Assembly (NCBI GenBank): GCA_035269445.1
Contig: DATFJC010000015.1
Location: forward strand, 1 to 37,838
Direction: 5' to 3'
DNA from: DATFJC01 sp035269445
Lineage (GTDB): Bacteria; Patescibacteriota; Patescibacteriia; UBA2591; UBA6264
DNA length: 37,838 nucleotides
Part shown: piece by piece, positions 24,328-32,281 of the stretch
Layout: every line of letters starts with the position of its first letter
How positions within the stretch are numbered: position 1 is the stretch's first letter
Translations under genes and position numbers: made by a program
The notes under the pieces: generated by a model
The model's input: only the letters and a program-made list of their open reading frames with translations
Told to the model about the DNA's origin: nothing
Database searches by the model: none

Positions 24328-25548
24328 TTATAAATATTTTCTATTTTTTAATTTTTCAGGAAAATATTCTTGGCTTTCCTTATAATTATGATCTGGGCTG
24401 TATTTATAATTCTTTCCATAACCAAAATCTTTCATTAGATTGGTTGGGGCATTTCTAATATGCAAGGGCACTTCCAGACTTCCAAATCTTTGAATGTCTT
24501 TAACTGCTTTTTTATAAGCTGTATATAGTTTATTAGATTTTTTACATTTTGCCATATAAACCACTGCTTGGGCTAGGGCTAATTTACATTCAGGCATGCC
24601 TATAAAGTGTGCTGCCTTATAAGCAGCTACTGCTTGTTCTAATGCTCGAGAGTTTTTAAGGCCAATATCTTCTGAGGCGAACCTGACTATTCTTCTTGCA
24701 ATATACAATGGATCTTCACCCGCCTCAAGCATTCTTGCTAACCAATAAAGAGAAGCATTTGGATCTGAGCCTCTCATTGATTTATGAAGAGCAGATATTA
24801 AATTATAGTGACCTTCTTTGTCTTTGTCGTAAAGATAGGTTCCTTTTCGCAAAGCTTCTTTAATATCTTTTTTAGTTATTTCAATTTTTTTATTATTGCT
24901 AGTCTTTGATTCTATAATATACTCTAATACATTTAAGGCTATTCTAGCATCCCCATCGCTCATCTTAGCTATAGTTTTTATTAAATCATTATTAATCTTA
25001 ATATTTTTATTGCCCAATCCTTTTTCCTTATCAGAAAAGGCTTTTTTTATTATTTTTTCAATATGTTCTGGGTTTAATGGTTCAAGCTTTATTACATGTA
25101 AACGAGAAAGCAAAGCATTCCTAATCTCAAAACTAGGATTTTCAGTAGTTGCTCCAATTAAAATAATTGTTCCTTTTTCAACATGGGGCAAAAGAGCATC
25201 CTGTTGGGTTTTATTCCAGCGATGAATTTCATCTATAAAAAGAATTGTTGCTCTCTCCTTTTCTTTATTTATCTTGGCTTGTTCAATAACTTTACGGAGT
25301 TGTTTTAAACCACCTGAGACAGCGCTAATTTCCTTAAAAGAAGAATTAGTTTTATTGGCAATAATTTTAGCTAGGGTTGTTTTACCACTACCTGGAGGAC
25401 CCCAAAAAATCATTGGTTTGGGTTTTCCGGAAATTATTATTTTTCTAAGTAAAGTCCCCTTGCCTACTATCTTGTCTTGGCCTAAAAAGTCTTTTAAGCT
25501 TTTAGGTCTTATTCTGTCAGCTAAGGGGGTTTTATTAATAGACTTCAT
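24328..25548 (-). CDS. rarA: replication-associated recombination protein RarA (MgsA)
   Basis: RarA is an AAA+ ATPase of the clamp-loader-like WRNIP1 family that acts at stalled replication forks. The 406-residue product has PLADRIRPKSLKDFLGQ, Walker A FWGPPGSGKTTLAK (about 48-60), Walker B ILFIDEIHRWNKTQQDALLP, sensor 1 GATTENPSFEI and the C-terminal tetramerisation region with SMRGSDPNASLYWLARML and ASEDIGLKNSRAL. Length is normal. It is the last gene of a unit that starts with the OB-fold protein, 24 bases after the DUF167 gene. Confidence 0.96.
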   Translation of the reverse strand: MKSINKTPLADRIRPKSLKDFLGQDKIVGKGTLLRKIIISGKPKPMIFWGPPGSGKTTLAKIIANKTNSSFKEISAVSGGLKQLRKVIEQAKINKEKERATILFIDEIHRWNKTQQDALLPHVEKGTIILIGATTENPSFEIRNALLSRLHVIKLEPLNPEHIEKIIKKAFSDKEKGLGNKNIKINNDLIKTIAKMSDGDARIALNVLEYIIESKTSNNKKIEITKKDIKEALRKGTYLYDKDKEGHYNLISALHKSMRGSDPNASLYWLARMLEAGEDPLYIARRIVRFASEDIGLKNSRALEQAVAAYKAAHFIGMPECKLALAQAVVYMAKCKKSNKLYTAYKKAVKDIQRFGSLEVPLHIRNAPTNLMKDFGYGKNYKYSPDHNYKESQEYFPEKLKNRKYL

Positions 25549-25572
25549 AATATTTAATTAAAAAGATTTGAA

Positions 25573-25797
25573 TTATATTTGCTTAATACTTATTATTTTT
25601 TTTCTTGATTTATGTCCTTTTAAAATTTCTATATTAGATTTAGCTGTATTAAAATAATCAGACAAGACTTTTATTAGGGCCTTGTTAGCCTTGCCTTGTT
25701 TTGGGGGTTGTTTTACCCAAACTTTAAAACTATTTTCATTTATTTTTTCAATCTTTTCTTGACTTGAGTTTGGTTTTAATTTAATAAGTATTTTCAT
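25573..25797 (-). CDS. DUF167 / YggU family protein
   Basis: The 74-residue product matches the whole small DUF167 (YggU) fold: MKILIKLKPNSSQEKIEKI, then VWVKQPPKQGKANKALIKVL and IEILKGHKSRKKIISI. The Pro-x-x-GKAN and GxKSRxK motifs are the family hallmark. Function is not established. It lies 32 bases after the OB-fold gene and 24 before rarA. Confidence 0.92.
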   Translation of the reverse strand: MKILIKLKPNSSQEKIEKINENSFKVWVKQPPKQGKANKALIKVLSDYFNTAKSNIEILKGHKSRKKIISIKQI

Positions 25798-25829
25798 TTT
25801 AATTTTTAAAATAATATCTTATTAATACC

Positions 25830-26357
25830 TTATTCTAGCCTACCTATCTCTATTTGTTGAGGTGATTTTAATATAATTTGAGGAATTCTCTCCCCTTTTT
25901 CAATTGTTCCCTGTACTCTAACAATGTTATTTATATAGTAATTTTCTGGATTATTTTTAAAATTATCAATATAATCGTTTGTGATTATAAGATTAAGACA
26001 GGTTTTGGGATAAGGGTGTCCTAAATTAAGAGATAATATATTTTTCTTTAAATCTCTTAAAATACCAGCAACCCTTCCCTCTACTATAACTTTTTTATTA
26101 ATATAATCTTCTGCCTCACAAGTATTTATTATTTCAATGTTTAATTTTTCCTTGGTAAGTTTTTGCCAACTTATTTTTTTTTCTTCTGTTTTTGGGGCTT
26201 CAGGTATAGGACCCAGGCGATTATTATGTTCCATTTTTATATAATTTTCTTTTTTTTGGAAAGCATTTTGGGTGCCTAGGTAATAAAAAATACCACTTAT
26301 TAGAAAAAAGCTAATTATTAAGATAAGAGTTTTTTTGTTTTTGATTATTTTGTTCAT
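25830..26357 (-). CDS. membrane-anchored OB-fold domain protein
   Basis: The 175-residue product has a short basic N-terminus, one membrane helix (about 9-26), a linker, and a C-terminal OB-fold-like domain (about 80-175): KKVIVEGRVAGILRDLK, LSLNLGHPYPKTCLNLII and NIVRVQGTIEKGERIPQIIL followed by SPQQIEI. The ending PQIIxxxPxQIEI is typical of the bacterial nucleic-acid-binding OB folds of the tRNA_anti-like group, but an outward-facing domain need not bind nucleic acid. It heads the unit leading to DUF167 and rarA, with a promoter so close that the mRNA is nearly leaderless. Confidence 0.75.
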   Translation of the reverse strand: MNKIIKNKKTLILIISFFLISGIFYYLGTQNAFQKKENYIKMEHNNRLGPIPEAPKTEEKKISWQKLTKEKLNIEIINTCEAEDYINKKVIVEGRVAGILRDLKKNILSLNLGHPYPKTCLNLIITNDYIDNFKNNPENYYINNIVRVQGTIEKGERIPQIILKSPQQIEIGRLE

Positions 26358-26367
26358 ATTACTTTTT

Positions 26368-26396
26368 ATTATATTAAAAATATAGAGTTTTGTCTA
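26368..26396 (-). promoter_or_regulatory. promoter of the OB-fold-rarA unit
   Basis: Minus-strand TAGACA (26396-26391) and TATAAT (26373-26368) are spaced by 17 bases. The start would be near 26361, about 4 bases before the ATG at 26357. Confidence 0.7.
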
Positions 26397-26409
26397 ATCA
26401 GGTAATAAA

Positions 26410-26437
26410 AAAACTAGCTTATTTAAAAGCTAGTTTT
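26410..26437 (-). terminator. intrinsic terminator after the carboxymuconolactone decarboxylase-like gene
   Basis: An 11-bp perfect stem (AAAACTAGCTT / AAGCTAGTTTT) with a 6-base loop. On the minus strand the right side continues as a 7-T run. T residues also follow on the plus strand. Confidence 0.85.
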
Positions 26438-26458
26438 TGGTTATCTATATTTTTTTAA

Positions 26459-26974
26459 TTAAGGTAAGATTGCTAAACAATTATTGAATCTATTAATATA
26501 GTTAAAAAATCCTATTACAGAAATAATTTCAATAATTTCTCTTTTAGAAAATATTTTCTTTAATTCTTGGAAAATTTCAGGATTATCAAGGTGTCCATTT
26601 TCTGTTATATCCTCTACTAAGCCAAAAACTTTTTTATCATTATCAGAGATATTTTTTCTTGTTTTTATATTTTCTAATGTATTTTTAGAAGCACCCATTT
26701 TTAAAAGCATTTTAGAGGTAACATCAACGCAAAATTTACATTTAAGTTTTTGGGATACTATATAACCTATTTTCCATTTCAGCTCTTTATTAATTGCTCT
26801 TTCTTCTCCCATTATTACATGAAAAAGATCAACAAATTCTTTTGTGATATAAGGGCTATGGGCCATTGTTTTTACCCAACCTGGCACTTTACCAATTTTG
26901 TTTTCAAAATCCTCGTAAACTGGCTTTAATACATGATTAACTTCGTTTTTATTAAGGGACGGAATAAAAGACAT
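26459..26974 (-). CDS. carboxymuconolactone decarboxylase / AhpD-like protein
   Basis: The 171-residue helical protein has the family core: ELKWKIGYIVSQKLKCKFCVDVTSKMLLKMG followed by a second helical half with DKKVFGLVEDI. The redox pair C79-x2-C82 is present, but the His normally four residues after the second Cys (CxxCxxxH in AhpD) is Thr86, so proton relay would differ. Some members act as peroxidases with thioredoxin-like partners. It lies 35 bases after the DUF2177 gene and is last in its transcript. Confidence 0.82.
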   Translation of the reverse strand: MSFIPSLNKNEVNHVLKPVYEDFENKIGKVPGWVKTMAHSPYITKEFVDLFHVIMGEERAINKELKWKIGYIVSQKLKCKFCVDVTSKMLLKMGASKNTLENIKTRKNISDNDKKVFGLVEDITENGHLDNPEIFQELKKIFSKREIIEIISVIGFFNYINRFNNCLAILP

Positions 26975-27009
26975 AATATTTTTTATTATAATTAATTAAT
27001 TTCTACAAT

Positions 27010-27402
27010 TTATCCTATAATTAAAAAAGTAATAATAGATACAACCCCTGTAACAAATCCGCCCCAAGCAATATCTACCCAAACACTAATTACCGGCCAA
27101 TTTTTTAAGGTTATAAGATTGGTAAGGTCGTAGGTAGCATAAGCTATTATACCAAAAAGTGATCCCAATAAAAAAACATTTAACAAGGAAGCTCCACTAT
27201 TAAGGGCTGGCTTTATTATAAACATGAAAATTCCAAAACTATAAAGAGGATAAAAAATTAAAGCAGGCCAAAGTTTAAACTTAGCAACAAAAAAGTTTCC
27301 TAAATGTTTTTGATAAAACTTTTTTGCTATTACCCCAAGCCATAAAGAATCTATAATTAAGAAGCTTACTAAAATAATAAAAAAGGTTAATAACTGTTTC
27401 AT
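27010..27402 (-). CDS. DUF2177 family membrane protein
   Basis: The 130-residue product has four membrane segments and the DUF2177 pattern: FLIIDSLWLGVIAKKFYQKHLG near the N-terminus, IFYPLYSFGIFMF, and YATYDLTNLITLKNWP then VDIAWGGFVTG near the end. The function of this family is unknown. It follows the Gmad2 gene after 38 bases. Confidence 0.88.
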   Translation of the reverse strand: MKQLLTFFIILVSFLIIDSLWLGVIAKKFYQKHLGNFFVAKFKLWPALIFYPLYSFGIFMFIIKPALNSGASLLNVFLLGSLFGIIAYATYDLTNLITLKNWPVISVWVDIAWGGFVTGVVSIITFLIIG

Positions 27403-27440
27403 GTATTTATTTTGTTTTAATTAAAAAATTATTAGCTAAA

Positions 27441-27893
27441 CTATTTAAATTTAACTGGTATTTCTAATTTTTCTTCTAGCTCAGGCTTGCCTGAAGGATT
27501 GGCCTTTTTTAAAATTAAAGTTCCATTTTGGGTTTCTGGTTGATCAAAAACTATTTCTTCTTTAAATGATACATAATCCTCTGTCATCCATTCTTTGTCT
27601 GTCATAATATAGTTTTGGCTTAATTCTAATTCTTTTCCGTTTCTATTAACAAGTTTTATTGGAAAGCTTGCCTCAAAATACCAATTGCCACGAGCCTCTC
27701 CTTTAATCTTTAAGGGACTAGAAATTGCTTCATTTTCATTAGGCTCAAATACACGAATGAGGTCATTATGACTAATTACTTCTTCCTCTCCCTCTTCCCC
27801 ATTTGACTCTTGTTCCTGTTTTTTGGGTAGAAAATATTTTAAAGCGAGAAATATTAAAACAATAATAATGAAAAAAGTGATAACTTTTTTCAT
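27441..27893 (-). CDS. membrane-anchored Gmad2 (immunoglobulin-like) domain protein
   Basis: The 150-residue product has an N-terminal membrane helix (about 4-18), a Glu-rich linker, and a Gmad2 domain (about 45-150): IRVFEPNENEAISSPLKIKGEARGNWYFEASFP, VNRNGKELE and GTLILKKANPSGKPE. Gmad2 domains are extracytoplasmic beta-sandwiches found in spore and envelope proteins. It probably sits outside the membrane. It lies between two other small membrane protein genes. Confidence 0.88.
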   Translation of the reverse strand: MKKVITFFIIIVLIFLALKYFLPKKQEQESNGEEGEEEVISHNDLIRVFEPNENEAISSPLKIKGEARGNWYFEASFPIKLVNRNGKELELSQNYIMTDKEWMTEDYVSFKEEIVFDQPETQNGTLILKKANPSGKPELEEKLEIPVKFK

Positions 27894-27925
27894 AAAATAT
27901 TAAATTACAATTTATTAAGTTTATA

Positions 27926-28135
27926 TTATTTTAAACCTTTAGTTAAAATGCAATGGTCATAAATTTCCTCAAAAGTTTGTCCACCAGATCTAGAAAATTT
28001 TTCAGCATGATCTAGGCATTTTTGTTTTGCAATATAAGGTCTAAGACTGTACCAATAAAAAGAAAAACCAATTAATAATAAAATTATTATACCTATGATC
28101 TTTTCTTTTTTAGTAAAAGCTTTCTCTTTGTTCAT
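27926..28135 (-). CDS. small single-pass membrane protein (69 residues)
   Basis: Not recognised. A Lys-rich start (MNKEKAFTKKEK) is followed by one membrane helix (about 13-29) and a short outer part with two Cys (AKQKCLDHAEKF and YDHCILTKG) that could form a disulfide. First gene of the unit ending at the terminator at 26410-26437, 32 bases before the Gmad2 gene. A TATAAT box at 28152-28147 lies 11 bases before its ATG. Confidence 0.7.
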   Translation of the reverse strand: MNKEKAFTKKEKIIGIIILLLIGFSFYWYSLRPYIAKQKCLDHAEKFSRSGGQTFEEIYDHCILTKGLK

Positions 28136-28146
28136 AGTTTTTCCTG

Positions 28147-28152
28147 ATTATA
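28147..28152 (-). promoter_or_regulatory. possible -10 box before the 69-residue membrane protein gene
   Basis: Minus-strand TATAAT ends 11 bases before the ATG at 28135, giving a predicted leader of about 5 bases. The -35 region is only A/T runs, so support is modest. An AGGA lies between box and ATG. Confidence 0.4.
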
Positions 28153-28228
28153 TTAATTATATAAAAAAATTAAATTAAGAATTTTTATGTTTATTATTTA
28201 TATTATAACATATAAAAAAATTTAAAAA

Positions 28229-28258
28229 AATAATAGGTATTTTTAAATATCTATTATT
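28229..28258 (-). terminator. intrinsic terminator after the ychF-DUF1287 unit
   Basis: Two 14-base arms (AATAATAGGTATTT and its complement, one G-U pair) with a tight loop, followed on the minus strand by a T-rich run (28228 downward). It lies 37 bases past the DUF1287 stop. Confidence 0.75.
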
Positions 28259-28295
28259 ATAAAATTAATTTTAAAAAGTTATAAGTCTAAAAAGC

Positions 28296-28997
28296 TTAAT
28301 CCTTATATCTATAATGACCAGTAATTTCAAATTTAAAAAGCATATTTTCTAATTGAGGTCCGCGACTAATATTATGAACAATTAATGGTATATTATTTTG
28401 ATAGTGATTAGTTACTATCCCAATATGAGTTTTCCCTTGACCAAGATCCCAGGTTACAATATCGCCAGGTTTATAATCTTTTGGGTTTTTAGATGTTTTT
28501 AATTTTATTCCAAAACGACTAAAAAAAACTTGAAGGTTTGGAACCCTGCGATGATCAATATTTGTATCAGGAGAATTAAGGCCCCATTTTTGAGGATAAA
28601 GATGAAAATTTTCTTTCATATCTTGATGAACTTTTTCTTGCAAATCAATGTCCACTAAACGATAGGCTCTTATGATAACATCTGTACAAACTCCTTTATT
28701 CTCAGGAATATCTCCATTAGGATAATCTATTGGAAAATAGGAAGGATCATAAATAACACTCTTTTTTGTTTGCTTAATAGCTGCTTTTACTAATTTTTTA
28801 TTAAATCTATCTACAGAAGAAAAATCTATAACATTAATATTTGATACTCTCCCCTCTTCTTCTTCTTCAAGAATTACTACTTTATTATCTGTTATTTTAA
28901 AATTATTAAGAGAATGAGAAATTAAAAAAATAACAGCGGAAATAGCGATGAATCCAACTGCTAATAAAAATAGCTTAAATATTACATTTTTTTTCAT
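28296..28997 (-). CDS. DUF1287 family protein, membrane-anchored
   Basis: The 233-residue product has an N-terminal membrane helix (about 9-27), a Glu run, and a DUF1287 domain (about 65-233): YFPIDYPNGDIPENKGVCTDVIIRAYR, DMKENFHLYPQKWGL, NIDHRRVPNL, YKPGDIVTWDL and HIGIVT. The Cys in GVCTD and His in HIGIV fit the Cys-His pair of NlpC/P60-like cysteine peptidases, to which DUF1287 is related, so peptidoglycan hydrolysis is plausible but not proven. It lies 13 bases after ychF, probably in one transcript. Confidence 0.87.
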   Translation of the reverse strand: MKKNVIFKLFLLAVGFIAISAVIFLISHSLNNFKITDNKVVILEEEEEGRVSNINVIDFSSVDRFNKKLVKAAIKQTKKSVIYDPSYFPIDYPNGDIPENKGVCTDVIIRAYRLVDIDLQEKVHQDMKENFHLYPQKWGLNSPDTNIDHRRVPNLQVFFSRFGIKLKTSKNPKDYKPGDIVTWDLGQGKTHIGIVTNHYQNNIPLIVHNISRGPQLENMLFKFEITGHYRYKD

Positions 28998-29010
28998 AAA
29001 TTATTAATAT

Positions 29011-30030
29011 TTATCTACCAACTCTAAAAAATACAACATCATCATCTTTCATTATATAATCCTTCCCTTCTATTCTAATATCACCATTTTTTCTTGCATT
29101 GTTCCAGTCTCCAGCCTCAATAAGCTTTTCATATGATACTATTTCTGCTCTAATAAAATTCTTTTCAAAATCAGAGTGTATTACACCTGCTGCTTGAGGC
29201 GCAGTAGAGCCACGAGTAATAGTCCAAGCACGGCTTTCTTTTTCGCCAGTCGTGAAAAAACTAATAAGATTAAGAACATTATAAGCTTTTTTTATAATAT
29301 CAGGTATTATTTCTTTATCACCCAAATCAGCAACAACATAATCAAAATTCATGTTTTTAATTTTTTCTTTTAATTTATCTGATATATCTGATTCTTTTCC
29401 ATTTAACAAAAATAATTGCTTTTTACTAGTAAGTAAATTTAATTGAAGGCATAAATTTTTAACATCTTCGTCTTCTATTATTTTTGAAGCTGCTAATAGC
29501 CTACCTTCATCTAATACATCACTGATTTTTTTTAATAATTCGTATTCTTTTTTACTTTTTTTGTCACCAGTTTTTATTTTCTTTTCTGTATTATTAATAT
29601 TACCTTCTACAACTTTTAAGTCTTTTAATATTAATTCATTTTCAATAATTTCAATATCACGCATGGGGTCAGTATTGCCTTCTACGTGAATTATATTTCT
29701 ACCCTTAAAACAGCGAACAATATGTAATATAGCATCTGTTTCTTTTATGTGAGAAAGAAATTTATTGCCAAGCCCTTCCCCATTGTTAGCTCCTTTTACA
29801 AGTCCAGCTATATCATAAAATTCTACCACAGCTGGTATTTCTTTTTTTGAGCTAGAAAGCTTTGTTAACTCATCTAACCTTTTATCAGGAACAGGAACTA
29901 CCCCCATATTAGGGTCAATGGTTGCAAAAGGATAATTTTCGCTTTTAACTGATTGTTTGGTTAAAATATTAAATAATGTAGATTTTCCTACATTTGGTAA
30001 ACCAATGATACCAATAGATAATTTAGACAT
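29011..30030 (-). CDS. ychF: ribosome-associated ATPase YchF (OLA1 family)
   Basis: YchF is an Obg-like P-loop protein that hydrolyses ATP and binds ribosomes. The 339-residue product shows G1 GLPNVGKSTLFN, G3 DIAGLVKGA, and N-G-K-E at the G4 site (NxxE instead of NKxD), the feature that switches specificity to ATP. A helical hairpin and C-terminal TGS domain follow (SRAWTITRGSTAPQAAGVIH and GDIRIEGKDYIMKDDDVVFF). It is slightly short of the usual 360 or so residues because of a compact helical region. DUF1287 follows after 13 bases. Confidence 0.96.
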   Translation of the reverse strand: MSKLSIGIIGLPNVGKSTLFNILTKQSVKSENYPFATIDPNMGVVPVPDKRLDELTKLSSSKKEIPAVVEFYDIAGLVKGANNGEGLGNKFLSHIKETDAILHIVRCFKGRNIIHVEGNTDPMRDIEIIENELILKDLKVVEGNINNTEKKIKTGDKKSKKEYELLKKISDVLDEGRLLAASKIIEDEDVKNLCLQLNLLTSKKQLFLLNGKESDISDKLKEKIKNMNFDYVVADLGDKEIIPDIIKKAYNVLNLISFFTTGEKESRAWTITRGSTAPQAAGVIHSDFEKNFIRAEIVSYEKLIEAGDWNNARKNGDIRIEGKDYIMKDDDVVFFRVGR

Positions 30031-30131
30031 ACCTTTTATTTATGTTTTAATTATTATTTTTTAATTTAATATATTTTATTAATAATAAACCTTTTTTGTG
30101 GCTGAATATCGTTTATCTTAGCTTTACTCTT

Positions 30132-31910
30132 TTAAGCTTTGCCACCTTTTCTGGTTAAATATTTTTTTCTTAATCTGATATTTTTGGGGGTAATTTCTAA
30201 AAATTCATCTTCTTTCATAATTTTCAACCCTCTTTCTAGGGTTATTTCTGTTGGAGGAGTTAAAATAACAGAATCATCAGAACCCGCAGCTCTCATATTA
30301 GTTAAACTTTTTCCTTTAATTGGGTTTACCCACATATCATTCCCCTTTGCTACATTTCCTATTACCATTCCGCTGTAAACTTCAGTGGTTGGGTGAATAT
30401 AAATTATACCCCTTTCTCCTAAATTAGACAAATCATAAGCCAAGGCCTTTCCATCTGCCATTGATATCATAGAGCCAAATTCATATTTGTCAATATCGCC
30501 CGCATATTCTTTAAATCCTATAACACGACTAGTAAAAATACCCTTACCTTTTGTATCAATAATAAAGTCTCCTCGATAACCCAAAATACCACGAGTTGGG
30601 GCATTAAAAACTAGCCTTTGATGATCTTGTTCTAGTTTCATATCAATTAGCTTGGCTTTTCTTTTAGACAATTTCTCAATTACCATTCCCACCATTTCAT
30701 TTGGGACATCTATTGTTATTTCCTCATATGGTTCTTTTTTTATTCCTCCCTCATCTTTAATAATTACCTTGGGTTGGGAAACCTGCATTTCAAAATTTTC
30801 TCTTCTCATGTTTTCCAAAAGAACAGCAATGTGTAATTCTCCCCTACCATAAATTTTAAATTGCCCATTTGTTGTATTAAAATCAATTTTTAAACCCACA
30901 TTAACTTCTAATTCTTTTTCTAATCTTGCTTTTAATTTGCTACTAGTTACATATTTGCCATCTCTTCCAGCAAAAGGAGAGCTATTTATCATTAAATTCA
31001 AAGAAATTGTTGGTTCATCAATTTTAATGGCTGGCAATGTTTCTTGATTCTTATCTTCGCAAATTGTTTCTCCAATATATATATCTGGCAACCCAGCTAT
31101 CATTACAATATCACCGGCTGATGCTTCCTCAACTTCTTTTTTGTTTAATCCATAAAAAGTAAATAAATTAGTTATTTTACCTGTCCTGCATTTACCCTCT
31201 CTTCCTTTTATAATTACATTCATGCCATTTTTTACCTTACCTTCATATATCCTACTAACAGCCATTCTTCCTAAATAATTATTATAAGCTAAGTTAAAAG
31301 ATTGCATTCTTAAGGGTTTTTCTTTTGCTTTATCACTTGAAGCTGGTTTTACCTTTTCTAGTATTAAATCTAGAAGTGGAAATAAATTTTTACCTTTATC
31401 TTTTAATTTTCTTTTTGCTATACCCTTTTTTGATATAGCATAAATTGTTTCAAAATCAAACTGGTTATTACTTGCTCCTAGCTCCATAAATAATTCTAAA
31501 ATCATGTCATGAACCTTATCTGGTCTGGCAGCTGGCTTATCTATCTTGTTAATAACTACTATTGGTTTTAAATTAAGTTCTAACGACTTTCTTAATACAA
31601 ATTTTGTTTGAGGCATAGGACCTTCCTGGGCATCCACTAAAAGTAAAACAGAATCAATAGATCTTAAAATTCTTTCTACCTCTGAACTAAAATCAGCGTG
31701 TCCAGGGGTATCAACAATGTTTATTTTTGTATTCTTGTATATTAAAGAGGTGTTTTTTGAATAAATTGTAATTCCCCTTTCTTTTTCTAAGGTATCCGAA
31801 TCCATGCTAACATCTTTGTCAGCCATTTTGGTTTGATGCATTAGGGCATCAGTTAAGGTTGTTTTTCCATGATCTACATGGGCAATAATTGCAATATTTC
31901 TTATTTCCAT
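30132..31910 (-). CDS. typA: translational GTPase TypA/BipA
   Basis: BipA is an EF-G-like GTPase that acts on ribosomes, mostly under stress and in 50S assembly. The 592-residue product has G1 AHVDHGKTTL, the switch-region RGITIYSKN, G3 DTPGHADF, G4 NKIDKPAARPD, then domains II, III and V and the BipA-specific C-terminus with GYRGDFIIDTKGKGI, GAAG-type RAAGSDDSVILTPP and EITPKNIRLRKKYL. Length is close to the usual 600. It is transcribed alone or with ychF (101-base gap, no clear terminator). Confidence 0.97.
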   Translation of the reverse strand: MEIRNIAIIAHVDHGKTTLTDALMHQTKMADKDVSMDSDTLEKERGITIYSKNTSLIYKNTKINIVDTPGHADFSSEVERILRSIDSVLLLVDAQEGPMPQTKFVLRKSLELNLKPIVVINKIDKPAARPDKVHDMILELFMELGASNNQFDFETIYAISKKGIAKRKLKDKGKNLFPLLDLILEKVKPASSDKAKEKPLRMQSFNLAYNNYLGRMAVSRIYEGKVKNGMNVIIKGREGKCRTGKITNLFTFYGLNKKEVEEASAGDIVMIAGLPDIYIGETICEDKNQETLPAIKIDEPTISLNLMINSSPFAGRDGKYVTSSKLKARLEKELEVNVGLKIDFNTTNGQFKIYGRGELHIAVLLENMRRENFEMQVSQPKVIIKDEGGIKKEPYEEITIDVPNEMVGMVIEKLSKRKAKLIDMKLEQDHQRLVFNAPTRGILGYRGDFIIDTKGKGIFTSRVIGFKEYAGDIDKYEFGSMISMADGKALAYDLSNLGERGIIYIHPTTEVYSGMVIGNVAKGNDMWVNPIKGKSLTNMRAAGSDDSVILTPPTEITLERGLKIMKEDEFLEITPKNIRLRKKYLTRKGGKA

Positions 31911-31983
31911 ATTCTTGATTAATTTTATTTAAAGATTATATTATTTTAATATTCTTGTTTTTCATATAAAAAAATAAGAATAT

Positions 31984-32008
31984 AAATCATCTCAAATTGA
32001 GATGATTT
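31984..32008 (+). terminator. terminator-like hairpin in the typA upstream gap
   Basis: A 10-bp perfect stem (AAATCATCTC / GAGATGATTT) with a 5-base loop runs into a 6-T tract on the plus strand. No plus-strand gene precedes it. On the minus strand the T-rich tract is delayed by about 10 bases. It may end the dnaX/tRNA-Gln transcript imperfectly or belong to an unseen antisense RNA. The rest of the gap 31911-32207 shows no gene to me, only the dyad at 32056-32076. Confidence 0.5.
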
Positions 32009-32055
32009 TTTATACTATATTTTCACCAACATCGAAGCCATACTAGATTATTTGC

Positions 32056-32076
32056 CCTAAATTTATTAAATTTAGG
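32056..32076. repeat. 21-bp perfect dyad between typA and tRNA-Gln
   Basis: Arms CCTAAATTTA and TAAATTTAGG meet around a single central T. The symmetry with almost no loop looks more like a protein-binding operator than an RNA hairpin. No known regulator can be named. Confidence 0.45.
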
Positions 32077-32207
32077 TTATTTTAAGGGTATCTTTATTTT
32101 TTCTAATTTTTTAGGCTTATTCTTTTTTATCTTTATAATTTAAAATTTTAATTATTATTTAAATAATAGCATAAATTAAGAATTATTTCAAGCTTAAAAA
32201 TAAAAAA

Positions 32208-32278
32208 CTCGGGGGCCAGGATTCGAACCTGGATTAGATGTTCCAGAAACACCGGTCCTGCCGTTAGACGACCCCCGA
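32208..32278 (-). tRNA. tRNA-Gln (anticodon CUG)
   Basis: A 71-base cloverleaf: acceptor TCGGGGG/CCCCCGA with U1-A72, D stem GTCT/GGAC, anticodon stem GGTGT/ACATC with loop TTCTGGA (anticodon CTG), T stem CCAGG/CCTGG with loop TTCGAAT, discriminator G. CCA is not encoded; the discriminator is followed by six T. The U1-A72 pair is a known identity element for bacterial tRNA-Gln, including for the GatCAB amidotransferase. Its 5' end is only 3 bases after the dnaX stop, so it is probably processed from the dnaX message. Confidence 0.96.
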
Positions 32279-32281
32279 TTA

